From: Tenuibacillus multivorans
GTDB taxonomy: Bacteria; Bacillota; Bacilli; Bacillales; Alkalibacillaceae
NCBI RefSeq assembly: GCF_900103915.1
Contig: NZ_FNIG01000004.1
Coordinates: 124,001-188,000, forward strand
Direction: 5' to 3'
DNA: 64,000 nt
Shown: positions 54,519 through 63,149 of the stretch, piece by piece
Numbering within the stretch: position 1 is the stretch's first letter
Layout: each line of letters opens with the position of its first letter
Translations under genes and position numbers: made by a program
Notes under the pieces: model-generated
Told to the model about the DNA's origin: nothing
The model's input: the letters and a program-made list of their open reading frames with translations, nothing else
Databases searched by the model: none

Positions 54519-54559
54519 TATCAAAGGAACCCTGGAATTCTCCAGAGTTCCTTTGATAA
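54519..54559. repeat. Long near-perfect palindrome downstream of the YfhD-like gene
   Basis: TATCAAAGGAAC and GTTCCTTTGATA flank CCTGGAATTCTCCAG. The T-run needed for a classical terminator on the minus strand is missing, although the position, just after the YfhD-like stop, suggests transcript ending. Confidence 0.65.
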
Positions 54560-54562
54560 GAT

Positions 54563-54742
54563 TTATCTCTTTTGATTTTTTACCCTTGTATCCGCTGCTC
54601 TGGCTCTTGCCTGTGCCTCTAAATCTTCGGAATCTGCTAATTCCTGTGAAAATTCCACATCACGAGCACTTAACTTTTGATTTTTAGGTGTTTGTGCCAT
54701 GACGTTTTTGCCTTTACGGCGTTTGTGTTCATCTTTACCCAT
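54563..54742 (-). CDS. YfhD-like small protein
   Basis: 59 residues from ATG 54742, with AGAGGTGAT 4 nt upstream. The basic N-terminus GKDEHKRRKGKN and the conserved ARDVEFSQELADSEDLEAQA with a final RAADTRVKNQKR match the YfhD family of small spore-former proteins. Function not established. Confidence 0.78.
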   Translation of the reverse strand: MGKDEHKRRKGKNVMAQTPKNQKLSARDVEFSQELADSEDLEAQARARAADTRVKNQKR

Positions 54743-54795
54743 ACTATCACCTCTTTAACAAGGGGTTATGGTTAGTATGTGTTAATGATCATTTT

Positions 54796-55563
54796 TTATT
54801 TATTGGCCATATTATTGCTGAAGATATGCATGGCATCACGCATAAATTGTGCTAAACCCTCACCATATTGATTAATATTTTTCGTAAATCGGGGGTCATT
54901 TACATACATGTCACCTAAACCACTGAACATCTCTGGCGAACACTCGTAGAAATTATCATTGATGAGTTGATACCATTGGCCAATCGCTTTTTGAACTTCA
55001 TCTTCCTCAGGACTATGGTTCATTAATGAAGCTAAACGGTTATATATCTCATGTGATTGTTCTGAAATTGATTTCCAATCTTCTTCTGTATAGTTGGCCG
55101 TACGTTGCTGAGATTGCTTATAGGCATCGGTATGACCGTACTTTTCTTTCGTTTCTTTAGCATATTTAGTTTTGTGATTTTCTATGTCCTCCATACTGAA
55201 GTTTTCAAACATCTTTTTCTGATTCATGGATCCACCCTCCTTCATTGATGCAAATGTTTCATCAATGGTTTTAATCAGTTTTTCAAGGCGATGAATTTTC
55301 TTTTCTAAAAGTTCTCGATGTTTCATTAAGGTGTCTCTTTCATCAAAGTCATTATCCGTCATAATGTCTTTTATTTGTTTTAAGGAAAAATCGAGCTCCT
55401 TAAAAAAAAGAATGTGTTGTAACTGTGCTAAATTATCATCATCATAATAACGGTAGCCATTTTTAGCCACTTTTGAAGGCTTTAATAATCCAATCTTGTC
55501 ATAATGATGTAGCGTGCGCACACTAATTCCAGACAATTCAGCTACCTCTTTAACTTGATACAT
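54796..55563 (-). CDS. MerR/TipAS regulator, Mta-like
   Basis: 255 residues from ATG 55563, with GAGGTG 6 nt upstream. The MerR domain is YQVKEVAELSGISVRTLHHY with KIGLLKPSK; the dimerisation helix spans about residues 75-118. A C-terminal TipAS domain (ENFSMEDIENHKTKYAKETK, then YEECSPEMFSG-like NFYECSPEMFSGLGDMYV) binds hydrophobic drugs. Close in plan to B. subtilis Mta, a multidrug activator. No efflux gene is adjacent. Confidence 0.9.
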   Translation of the reverse strand: MYQVKEVAELSGISVRTLHHYDKIGLLKPSKVAKNGYRYYDDDNLAQLQHILFFKELDFSLKQIKDIMTDNDFDERDTLMKHRELLEKKIHRLEKLIKTIDETFASMKEGGSMNQKKMFENFSMEDIENHKTKYAKETKEKYGHTDAYKQSQQRTANYTEEDWKSISEQSHEIYNRLASLMNHSPEEDEVQKAIGQWYQLINDNFYECSPEMFSGLGDMYVNDPRFTKNINQYGEGLAQFMRDAMHIFSNNMANK

Positions 55564-55582
55564 GATCATCACCTCGATACTA

Positions 55583-55613
55583 ACTGTAAGCTATAACGTA
55601 ACGTGAGGGTCAA
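55583..55613 (-). promoter_or_regulatory. MerR-type promoter with 19-nt spacer
   Basis: On the minus strand TTGACC (55613-55608), a 19-nt spacer and TACAGT (55588-55583). The spacer holds CTCACGTTACGTTATAG, a TipA/Mta-like operator. The long spacer implies activation by DNA twisting. Confidence 0.82.
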
Positions 55614-55620
55614 TCATTTT

Positions 55621-56010
55621 TTATTTTTCTTCAGTATTATTTTGAAGCCATTTAACGATATCTTCAAAAGTCGACGAGCCATCAGCGATTGAAACAGTAA
55701 AATCTTCATTAATTTTGTCTTGTTTTTTAATCTTGTATCCATTTTTCTTTAAAAATATATCAGTGCACACAAAGGCTGTTCGCTTATTCCCATTGTAAAA
55801 ACTGTGATTTTTAACTAAGGATTCAAACAAAGCAGCACCTTTGTCAAATAAGCTTTTATAAGCATCCTCACCAAAAACAGTCTGTTGGGGTCTAAAAATA
55901 GCAGACTCTAACAAGTGATGATCCTTAATTCCCGACTGTTCCCCTTCTCCATAACGTTTCATGATAACCATATGGATTGTTATAACTTCTTCCTTTGTTA
56001 AATAAATCAT
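55621..56010 (-). CDS. doc: Fic/Doc family toxin
   Basis: 129 residues. The Fic-fold active motif HSFYNGNKR (residues 69-77) fits Doc, which phosphorylates EF-Tu. SGIKDHHLLESAIFRPQQ at the N-terminus is also Doc-like. It lies 6 nt behind the antitoxin gene. Intact as far as can be seen. Confidence 0.88.
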   Translation of the reverse strand: MIYLTKEEVITIHMVIMKRYGEGEQSGIKDHHLLESAIFRPQQTVFGEDAYKSLFDKGAALFESLVKNHSFYNGNKRTAFVCTDIFLKKNGYKIKKQDKINEDFTVSIADGSSTFEDIVKWLQNNTEEK

Positions 56011-56016
56011 AACTTA

Positions 56017-56268
56017 TTATCGATCCTTTAAATTTTTTAACACTTGATCATGGTCACGTAATGTCTTATCTAATTCGCGCACAAATTCAGAATCAACATA
56101 TTGATCAATATTTGGTTTTGTCTCCATTACTAGTTGACTCCCATCATTTAAATATATGTCTACCTCAGACCCTTGATCTAATTTGAGTTCATCTAAAAAT
56201 TCTTTTGGAATACTTACCCCCATACTATTACCCATTTGTACAATTTTCCGCGTTTTTTTGTACTCCAC
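56017..56268 (-). CDS. AbrB/MazE-type antitoxin of the Doc pair
   Basis: 83 residues. The swapped-hairpin DNA-binding domain reads VQMGNSMGVSIPKEFLDELK. The C-terminal helix (FVRELDKTLRDHDQVLKNLK) should bind and neutralise the toxin. The start is GTG 56268. An AbrB-type partner for Doc, instead of the Phd fold, is known from several Firmicutes. Confidence 0.85.
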   Translation of the reverse strand: MEYKKTRKIVQMGNSMGVSIPKEFLDELKLDQGSEVDIYLNDGSQLVMETKPNIDQYVDSEFVRELDKTLRDHDQVLKNLKDR

Positions 56269-56290
56269 TATTAAAACACACCCCTTCGTT

Positions 56291-56316
56291 ATTATGTAAT
56301 TACATTATAACATAAT
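56291..56316. promoter_or_regulatory. Palindromic operator of the toxin-antitoxin operon
   Basis: ATGTAATTACAT (56294-56305) is a perfect 12-bp palindrome, nested in the inverted repeat ATTATGT ... ACATAAT (56291-56297, 56310-56316). On the minus strand TATAAT lies inside it. This is a fitting site for autorepression by the AbrB-type antitoxin. The rest of the gap, up to 56573, holds no gene I would defend. Confidence 0.7.
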
Positions 56317-56573
56317 AACATTAGAAGTGAAATAAAAATAGATGTATTGTATAATATGCATAGGTAATATTCTAATTATTTGGGATAAAATAAATATTAG
56401 CGTGGATTCTCATAATTCTCGGTGTCGGAAAAATATCAGTTATTACAAACGGCGAAGAATCGTGACGGATTTACATTCTTATGACTTGGAAGACAATGAT
56501 CCAATGTTAAAAATAGTCGAATCAACTGATTGTACTTGTAACCATGTGCGATATTTCCCGGGAAATTGTCGAA

Positions 56574-57161
56574 TTACTTACTTAATTTAGCTTTAAACAA
56601 AAGCTCATTATAAAACATGAATTTAGGGAATTGACTAATCTTTGTTGTTTGAAATCCAGCACCTTTGAACATATTTAGGTAGGACTGTTCATTTTGAAGA
56701 TAATCACCTTTGTCAAACGTTCTCATAAACCAATTTTTTAAACATTTTTTATTTAATAAACAGGGTTCCAAAATGATGATCTCGCTGTCGTGATTTTTTA
56801 AAATGCGACGAAATTCCTTCAAATAACCAAGTATCATATCTTGAGGGATATGGTGTAAGACTGCGATAATTAAAATAACATCAATAGACTGATCTTGAAT
56901 GGGTAATGTATGATTATTTAATATATTAAATTGGTATTGATGGTATTTCTTTTTAGCGAAGTTAATGCGCTTCTCGTCAGGGTCTAAACCCAAATAAAAA
57001 TCTGGTGTAGATAACTCGCAATTTTTACCCGTACCAGCACCGAAGTCCAATACATATTTATTCTTTAAATTACAATGTTTATTAATTTGGTTGTGAATGT
57101 ATTTTTGCGTAAACCATCGAGGTCTAACAAGTGAATGATATATTTGTGGTGAAAGTTGCAT
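56574..57161 (-). CDS. SAM-dependent methyltransferase
   Basis: 195 residues, class I. VLDFGAGTGKNCELS is SAM motif I, FYLGLDPDEKRINFAKKK motif II, and IIAVLHHIPQDMI the motif IV region. GGGAGTATAAT lies before the ATG. The N-terminal PRWFTQKYIHNQINKHC resembles envelope or sugar-associated methyltransferases. Substrate unknown. Confidence 0.87.
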   Translation of the reverse strand: MQLSPQIYHSLVRPRWFTQKYIHNQINKHCNLKNKYVLDFGAGTGKNCELSTPDFYLGLDPDEKRINFAKKKYHQYQFNILNNHTLPIQDQSIDVILIIAVLHHIPQDMILGYLKEFRRILKNHDSEIIILEPCLLNKKCLKNWFMRTFDKGDYLQNEQSYLNMFKGAGFQTTKISQFPKFMFYNELLFKAKLSK

Positions 57162-57255
57162 ATTATACTCCCATGAATTATTTTACTTCGTTCAGTATTA
57201 TGGCCTAACTAAATTTGTTTATGTGACTTAGTCTCTAAAAATGGAGGTATTAATG

Positions 57256-57951
57256 ATGAAAACAATTGGTATCATTGGTGGAATGAGTTGGGAATCTTCA
57301 GCAACGTATTATCGCCTAATAAACGAAAAAGTAAATGAACAGTTAGGTGGTCTACACTCTGCGAAATGTATATTATATAGTGTCGACTTCTATGATATTG
57401 AAAGATGGCAATCTGAAGGTGATTGGTGGAAGGCTGGGGATTCGCTTTGGTATGCTGCTCGGTCATTGGAATTAGCTGGTGCGGATTTTATCATTTTAGC
57501 TACTAATACGATGCATAAAGTTGTAGAAATTATTGAACAACGTATTACCATTCCTGTTTTGCATATTGCAGATGCAGCAGCTAATGAAATTGAACGCCAA
57601 AACATAAAAAAGGTAGGACTGCTTGGAACAAAATATACGATGGAGCAGGATTTTTATAAGGATCGTGTCGAAAGTCATAATATGGAAGTTATAGTCCCAG
57701 AAGAACCAGAACATGAGCGTGTAAATGATATTATTTTTTCAGAGCTTGTTCTAGGAGAGATTAATTCAGAGTCGAAGAATTATTATTTGAGCGTTATTCA
57801 GCAATTAATTGACCAAGGTGCTGAAGGGATTATCCTAGGCTGTACGGAAATTGGTTTATTGATTAAGCAAGATGATGTATCTGTCCCAATTTTTGATACG
57901 ACGGAGATTCATGTCCAAAGTGCTGTAGAAAAATCATTGGAGGAAGAGTAG
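57256..57951 (+). CDS. Aspartate/glutamate racemase family protein, YgeA-like
   Basis: 231 residues from ATG 57256, with GGAGGT at 57243-57248. GIIGGMSWESSATYYRLINE at the N-terminus and ILGCTEI with Cys196 are conserved. The first catalytic position is Thr83 (ATNTMH) instead of Cys, as in E. coli YgeA, a broad-range amino acid racemase. A cysteine-independent first half-site is therefore expected. The next gene overlaps its stop. Confidence 0.9.
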   Translation: MKTIGIIGGMSWESSATYYRLINEKVNEQLGGLHSAKCILYSVDFYDIERWQSEGDWWKAGDSLWYAARSLELAGADFIILATNTMHKVVEIIEQRITIPVLHIADAAANEIERQNIKKVGLLGTKYTMEQDFYKDRVESHNMEVIVPEEPEHERVNDIIFSELVLGEINSESKNYYLSVIQQLIDQGAEGIILGCTEIGLLIKQDDVSVPIFDTTEIHVQSAVEKSLEEE

Positions 57952-58556
57952 TGCACTATTTTAAATGTTTTATAGTTTTTTCTTTTATTGTTTTGGTGGC
58001 TTGTAGTAGTTCGGCTGAAGAGGAAGGTATTGCTACAATCGAGCAACTTGATGAGTTTGAAACAAAAGAAGTTATGAATAGGTTAGGGCTAGGACCTGTT
58101 TTTGAATTTGATGTTACATATCATCAACCAGAGCAATCAGAATTTGAATTATGGTTGGAAGTTTATAAAGATGGCAAGTTATTAAATAGTAAGAAAGAAA
58201 GTCTGATGGTATCAGGTCGAATGTTACATGATTCGTTTGGATGGGCGATTATAGAATCTGGGCAAGGAAATGTCACGATAAAGTTCTACGAACAAAGAAA
58301 TGAAGAGGAAGGTGGTGCGTATACTACTAAATTAAAAAATCACTTTGAAGAAGGTTATCCAACCGCTAGTGGTTATTTGTTTCAGGGAACAAAGGATTTA
58401 GAAGCTGGTAAAGAATACGCGTTAGCTTTTTATAGGCAAGGTGCACAAAAAAATCAGTTAAAGACCGGATACGATTCAGTTGAAGACATGATAGATGAAT
58501 CTGCATTAATTTATTTATTAAAATTTCAAGTGAATAAAATTGAAGAAAATGAATGA
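57951..58556 (+). CDS. Hypothetical lipoprotein
   Basis: 201 residues. Start GTG 57951 overlaps the previous stop; GGAGGAAG lies just upstream. The leader ends in lipobox LVAC (Cys18). The mature part is beta-rich and acidic. Family not recognised. Confidence 0.8.
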   Translation: MHYFKCFIVFSFIVLVACSSSAEEEGIATIEQLDEFETKEVMNRLGLGPVFEFDVTYHQPEQSEFELWLEVYKDGKLLNSKKESLMVSGRMLHDSFGWAIIESGQGNVTIKFYEQRNEEEGGAYTTKLKNHFEEGYPTASGYLFQGTKDLEAGKEYALAFYRQGAQKNQLKTGYDSVEDMIDESALIYLLKFQVNKIEENE

Positions 58557-58666
58557 TTAAGTAGGGTGTTTTATACCCTGCTTATATTATTTTTAAAGGA
58601 ATACGGCATTAATTGTCGAATTGTAATTAAGAGTGCGATAGAAATATTTTGGAGATGTTCAATGAA

Positions 58667-59303
58667 ATGGAAAAAGTCATATATGTCGTTAGACACTGTA
58701 AAGCAACTGGGCAAGCACCAGAGTGGGAATTGACTGAACAGGGACAACAGCAAGCACAAGACCTTGCAGCTTTTTTTTGCAGGTAAGAAAGTATAAATTT
58801 TAACTTACCTGCATAAGTGCAACTACGTCTCTGACTTCGCCTAATAGGCTCGTCAATCGACGAGTTTTCTTTACGGAGGTTGAAATCGACCAAATTATAT
58901 CAAGCCCTTATACACGAGCGATTCAGTCCATAATTCCTACAACAGAGGAAAAGGGGCTCAATATATTAGTACATCAACATTTAAAAGAGAGAATATTAAG
59001 TCAAGAGAAATTATATAATTGGATGGAATATCTTAAACAGTCATTTAAAGATGTTCATCAAGAATTACCTGGCGGTGAATCAAGCTTTGAAGCAACCCAA
59101 AGGTTTTTAACCTTATTAATGATATCAATTTAGGATCAAAACGAAAAAGTTTATTAGTAACGCACGGGAATTTGATGACCTTAATTTTAAGATATTTTGA
59201 TCCAGATTATGGCTATGAGGAATGAAAAGGCCTAATGAATCCAGATGTTTATGAGATTGTACTTGGGAACCATACAAAAGTCAGACGGATTTGGAAGACA
59301 TAA
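58667..59303 (+). pseudogene. Histidine phosphatase gene broken by an insertion, a frameshift and a stop
   Basis: The frame starts with MEKVIYVVRHCKATG and QQQAQDLAAFF, the RHC phosphate-binding start of the family (RHG is usual). A 95-nt insertion follows (58778-58872). The gene resumes with TEVEIDQIISSPYTRAIQS and LPGGESSFEATQRF, then shifts frame near 59108. It continues with SLLVTHGNLMTLILRYFDPD (catalytic His), then hits TGA where WKGLMNPDVY would fit, and ends at 59303. It has at least three lesions. Confidence 0.85.
58778..58872. mobile_element. 95-nt hairpin-rich insertion in the phosphatase gene
   Basis: It starts with TGCAGGTAAG, whose perfect complement CTTACCTGCA lies at 58804-58813. 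GCCTAATAGGC (58839-58849) and CTCGTCaatcGACGAG (58849-58864) are two more small hairpins. It lies between codons for LAAFF and TEVEIDQ. The size and hairpins suggest a miniature palindromic element. The T-rich borders hide any target duplication. Confidence 0.6.
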
Positions 59304-59324
59304 GGTTTTTTAGGGGGGTTGATC

Positions 59325-60047
59325 ATGTTTAAAAATGATGAAGATCATGATACATATTTTGATGAGGAGTCTTCGAATAACCGAAATCTTAAAAATAAAG
59401 CATATGGAAAGCAACTTATGGCTGGCGTTATTATTCTAGCAGTGTTTATTGTCGGTGTTCAAATTGCAACTCTACCTCAAGAGACTGAATCTACAGAAGA
59501 AGCTGAAGAAAGCCATGAGGAAGAATTTGAGGACTCGACACCTGAACCAAGACATAATTGGCCGGAAGTGAACTCACAAGAAGAACTTGATCAACATTTT
59601 TATGATGTGGTTCCTGGACTTGAGAAAGCGGAACAATATGGTCTAGTGGATCAAACCAAGCAAATAATCGAATTTCAAAAAACTGATCGGACGATGGCCA
59701 TTAACAAGACCTGGTACACGTCAGAGGGAATTTATTTTATTTATAGTACTAAGTTAAATGAGGAAGATTTAAAGGGCGACGGATCATTTTTTCTAAGTGT
59801 CTATCACAGTGAATTTGGTGATTCATTAATGCTCCCATTCAATAGTGTCCCAGGTACTGTTCAGCTTGATGACCGAATCTTCCGAGTAACTAAAATTCAA
59901 CCAGTTGAAAATGAAGATGGTCAGCCTTTAGAGGAGGTAAATGGAGAGTTTGCTTTTGATTTTGAGTTAAATTTTATGGGGCGTCATTATGTATCTGAGG
60001 ATCAAGAGATTGCCTTGTCTTATAGTTTTGAAGATGAACAACAATAA
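59325..60047 (+). CDS. Hypothetical membrane-anchored protein, upstream half of a possible split gene
   Basis: 240 residues from ATG 59325, with GGGGGGTTGATC before it. One membrane helix at about residues 31-50 leads to an extracytoplasmic acidic linker and beta-rich domains. It stops at 60047, but the +1 frame continues the same kind of sequence for 240 codons. Family not recognised. Confidence 0.7.
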   Translation: MFKNDEDHDTYFDEESSNNRNLKNKAYGKQLMAGVIILAVFIVGVQIATLPQETESTEEAEESHEEEFEDSTPEPRHNWPEVNSQEELDQHFYDVVPGLEKAEQYGLVDQTKQIIEFQKTDRTMAINKTWYTSEGIYFIYSTKLNEEDLKGDGSFFLSVYHSEFGDSLMLPFNSVPGTVQLDDRIFRVTKIQPVENEDGQPLEEVNGEFAFDFELNFMGRHYVSEDQEIALSYSFEDEQQ

Positions 60048-60756
60048 TGTTTATGATGTTACTGTAAATGAGGAAATTAATAGGGATGAATTCACCTTAA
60101 ATCTAATGAATTTTGAAAGCTTTTTATACGATAATTATATAAACATCCACTATGAACCACACTCTGATTACGAATTACAAGGAATATTCTTGGATTTGAA
60201 AGAAAGAGGCCAATATCCATACCACTACCCAAACTTAGAATTGAATCAAAGTGGAACACAAGAATTAAGGTTGTCCTTGGGAGCCTTTGATCAAGTGCCA
60301 GATAAAGCCCATATAGAGGTTTACGAAGTACAATTAAAAACCGATGAACAATTTGCATTTAAAATTGACACTACAGAACTTGAATCAAATGATATGAAGG
60401 AATATGAACAAATTGATGAAATCTTTCAAACTGAAATCCGTTTGGCTCATGTAAAGAATACAAAAGATGGTTTATATGTAACGCTCCGTTTTAATAATTT
60501 AAATGAGGAAAGTTATTTACTTTTTAGTGGGCCTCGCGTTTATCCAGAAGACTCTCATAATTATTTAACTGTAACAAATGAATCAGGGGAGAGGCATAAC
60601 TTTAGCAGTTTTAGTTCATCACGATCAGAAAACAGAGTTGGATTTACTATACCTAAGGAATTTGTGGAGGAGTCTGAAGAAATTACAGTAGAACTTTCAA
60701 ATCTATTATATGGGGTTAAAGTTGATGAGATGATAGAAATTCCATTAACCGAATAG
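60034..60756 (+). CDS. Hypothetical beta-rich protein, downstream half of a possible split gene
   Basis: 240 residues from ATG 60034, 14 nt inside the previous gene. It has no signal peptide, no membrane helix and no ribosome site, yet its composition (FESFLYDNYINIHYEPHSDY) suits an extracytoplasmic protein. Most likely it was joined to the previous frame before a frameshift near 60040. Coupled translation of two proteins is the alternative. Confidence 0.6.
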   Translation: MNNNNVYDVTVNEEINRDEFTLNLMNFESFLYDNYINIHYEPHSDYELQGIFLDLKERGQYPYHYPNLELNQSGTQELRLSLGAFDQVPDKAHIEVYEVQLKTDEQFAFKIDTTELESNDMKEYEQIDEIFQTEIRLAHVKNTKDGLYVTLRFNNLNEESYLLFSGPRVYPEDSHNYLTVTNESGERHNFSSFSSSRSENRVGFTIPKEFVEESEEITVELSNLLYGVKVDEMIEIPLTE

Positions 60757-60775
60757 TCTATGGGTAACAAGGTAA

Positions 60776-60865
60776 ACAGTACTAGGAGATAAAATTACAT
60801 ATCATCCTGAGACAAAAAATAAGTTTTTGAAACTGTTACAAGCTAAAAATCAAAAGACCGGGTGA
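60776..60865 (+). pseudogene. C-terminal remnant of an unknown gene
   Basis: About 28 codons reading TVLGDKITYHPETKNKFLK and then LLQAKNQKTG end in TGA, which overlaps the next ATG as TGATG. Such a coupled junction suggests the true 3' end of a gene whose body was deleted. Family unknown. Confidence 0.35.
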
Positions 60866-61332
60866 TGACGATTAAGAAGCAAATTTTAATTTTAGGGTGT
60901 TTGTTAATTATAGTTAATGCCTGTTCGGATCAAGAAAAGGTCATAGAAAAAATAGAGGATAAGTCTGTATTTAACGTATTAATTATTCAAAAAGTAGAAG
61001 GAAATACTTCTTCCAATGACATGACTAAAATCGTCAAGGATCAACAAAAGATTGTAGAAGTTTTATCGATGGTTGAAGGGCTTAAAGTAGAAGAGGTAGA
61101 TAATAATTTGGTTATAGAAGAAATGACATCTCAAAACGCCTATATGTTCGGGTTTATTGAAAATGAAAAAATGACGGGTGATCCCCTACCATATTCATTT
61201 AACGTTTTAGCTGATGGCACCTTTATTTTTTCTCATGATGAGCCGGATTCACTTTCAAAGCCACTTCAAACGGTTGATCAACATCAACAACTATTAGATG
61301 AGATGAAGCAGCTATTGGATATTGATTTTTAA
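60865..61332 (+). CDS. Hypothetical lipoprotein
   Basis: 155 residues. The signal peptide ends in lipobox VNAC near residue 20. The mature part is small, acidic and mixed alpha/beta. ATG 60865 (or GTG 60862) lacks a clear ribosome site and overlaps the stop of the upstream remnant, which suggests coupling that has been lost. Not recognised. Confidence 0.7.
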   Translation: MTIKKQILILGCLLIIVNACSDQEKVIEKIEDKSVFNVLIIQKVEGNTSSNDMTKIVKDQQKIVEVLSMVEGLKVEEVDNNLVIEEMTSQNAYMFGFIENEKMTGDPLPYSFNVLADGTFIFSHDEPDSLSKPLQTVDQHQQLLDEMKQLLDIDF

Positions 61333-61350
61333 AATGAAAGGAAAAAAGTT

Positions 61351-61986
61351 ATGAAAAATTTTGTTTTACTTGATCTCATTTTTTATGTAGGAATACCGTT
61401 ATTGATTTGGAATTATGGTCGGGACCCACTTGGTGATTATTATGCGATGCTTCTCTCTACAGTTCCTGGAATTATCTATACCATCTACCGTTTTATAAAA
61501 CAAAAACAATTTAATATTGCCGGTCTTTTCATCATCGGCTCACTAATTGTCTCGACTACGGTAAATGTTATGTCTAATGGCGCTGAAAATATGCTCTGGA
61601 ATCAAGTGTATTTAGGCTATGCGACAGCGGGCTTATTTTTGTTATCTATCATTCTGTTAAGACCACTCGCTTTATACTTTGCAGTTGATTTTGCCTACTT
61701 ACAGGGTCATCCACGTGGAAATAGTAAGGCTCTATTTAATGCTAAAGGTCTTTTTAAGTGGTTTCAACTTTTAACTGGTCTGTTTGTGTTTCGTGGCATT
61801 TTCCAAAACAGTTTGAAGGCATGGCTAATTATGCAATATGGTGTTGATGGATATGACAAAATGCTCATATATTTACAGGTAACAGGATGGGTATTTACAG
61901 GGCTTATTATAATTAGTTACATCTTTATCAGTTCTAAAATTACCCAATATTTAAAGGAAAATGATTATCAAATACCTGCAAGTTAA
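61351..61986 (+). CDS. VC0807-like membrane protein
   Basis: 211 residues with about six membrane segments. YVGIPLLIWNYGRDPLGDYY, LLSTVPGIIYTIYRFIKQK and LLRPLALYF fit the VC0807/septation-protein-A-like group as I remember it. GAAAGGAAAA precedes the ATG. Its stop overlaps that of the convergent LOG gene by 4 nt. Confidence 0.72.
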   Translation: MKNFVLLDLIFYVGIPLLIWNYGRDPLGDYYAMLLSTVPGIIYTIYRFIKQKQFNIAGLFIIGSLIVSTTVNVMSNGAENMLWNQVYLGYATAGLFLLSIILLRPLALYFAVDFAYLQGHPRGNSKALFNAKGLFKWFQLLTGLFVFRGIFQNSLKAWLIMQYGVDGYDKMLIYLQVTGWVFTGLIIISYIFISSKITQYLKENDYQIPAS

Positions 61987-62522
61987 GTGTTGATGATTTT
62001 TTCGATTAATGTCTGTGGGTCGTGTTCCATTATAATAAAATCTTTATAGTGAGGATCGGCAAACCCGTGCTCAATCATATGGTCAAATAGTTCCAGAAGC
62101 GGTGTATAGTAGCCGTTTGTATTAAGTAAAGCGCAGGGTTTATTGTGGTAGCCAATTTGTGCCCATGTGAAGGCTTCGAACCATTCTTCCATCGTTCCCG
62201 CACCACCTGGTAAGGCGATAAATGCGTTAGATAGCTCAGCCATCATGGCCTTTCGCTCATGCATGTTATTCACAACGTGTAGCTGGGTGATTTGATTGTT
62301 CATGACTTCGATTGACTTTAATTTTTCTGGAATGATGCCGATAACTTTACCGTCATTTTCTAATGCACCTTCCGCAACGGCTCCCATCAGACCCACGACG
62401 GCTCCTCCATAGACGAGTTCTATTCCTTCTTCAGCTATGATATTTCCTAGCTTCTTTGCTTGTTCTATGTAGTTAGGCTCATACCCATCTCGGGAACCAC
62501 AGAATACAGCGATCCTCTTCAT
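61983..62522 (-). CDS. LOG family protein (TIGR00730), YvdD-like
   Basis: 179 residues. IAVFCGSRDGYEPNY at the N-terminus and ALPGGAGTMEEWFEAFTW (PGGxGTxxE motif) are diagnostic. Members cleave cytokinin riboside monophosphates or other nucleotides to ribose 5-phosphate and base. GGAGGAGT precedes the ATG. Confidence 0.92.
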   Translation of the reverse strand: MKRIAVFCGSRDGYEPNYIEQAKKLGNIIAEEGIELVYGGAVVGLMGAVAEGALENDGKVIGIIPEKLKSIEVMNNQITQLHVVNNMHERKAMMAELSNAFIALPGGAGTMEEWFEAFTWAQIGYHNKPCALLNTNGYYTPLLELFDHMIEHGFADPHYKDFIIMEHDPQTLIEKIINT

Positions 62523-62605
62523 ATGATTACTCCTCCATCTTTTTTAATCAACTTATTCTAATTTACTGCTATTTATGTAAGTTTTCAATCGGAGTTGGTA
62601 AATAA

Positions 62606-62638
62606 AAAATGCCATTACCCCTAATTGGAGTATGGCAA
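62606..62638 (-). terminator. Terminator overlapping the end of the 62.6-kb gene
   Basis: On the minus strand TGCCATACTCC and GGGGTAATGGCA form the stem; TTTTTTATTT follows. Confidence 0.75.
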
Positions 62639-63091
62639 AGTTGAATCCTCATTGTTATCCGTCCAAAAATAATATTTATAAACGGAATAATAGGGCAGGA
62701 GATATGAAAAAAAGGTTTTGATGATATTCCAATTGTTACCGTATTTCAACCAACCCATTAAAAGGGCACATATTTCTGCAACGGTTGTGAAAAAAGAAAA
62801 AATGAAAATTAAAATGGTATTTAAGCCCTTTGTATGTTTAATAAAATAAATCATGAGTACGCTTAATATAGGATATAATCCAAGACTGAAAGGCATGGTT
62901 GATAAAAATTTCCCTTTTCTTATTCTTGGCTTTAAGATCCAATATTTCCGATAACTTCCCCAAACCTGAACCAGGGTTGCCATCACCCATACAAACGGAA
63001 CTATTTTTATCAGAAGTTTTTTATCTTTTTTAAAAAACCAGAGACCTAAAATGTTAGGGATTATAAGTCCGCATATTATATTTCTCATCAT
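62621..63091 (-). CDS. Hypothetical membrane protein
   Basis: 156 residues with four hydrophobic segments. IVPFVWVMATLVQVWGSYRKYW and FFTTVAEICALLMGWLKYG are the most distinctive parts; a link to the CBO0543 family is possible but unsure. AGGTGATTAAC lies before the ATG. Confidence 0.75.
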   Translation of the reverse strand: MMRNIICGLIIPNILGLWFFKKDKKLLIKIVPFVWVMATLVQVWGSYRKYWILKPRIRKGKFLSTMPFSLGLYPILSVLMIYFIKHTKGLNTILIFIFSFFTTVAEICALLMGWLKYGNNWNIIKTFFSYLLPYYSVYKYYFWTDNNEDSTLPYSN

Positions 63092-63149
63092 AGTTAATCA
63101 CCTACACAATAGACTTTGTAGACATTTAATAAATATTCATGATTTATGT

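Noticed and set aside
56342-56590. Open frame of 82 codons on the plus strand in the gap after the toxin-antitoxin genes
   Set aside because: No ribosome site, odd composition, and it overlaps the end of the methyltransferase gene; not defended as a gene, though a decayed remnant is possible.
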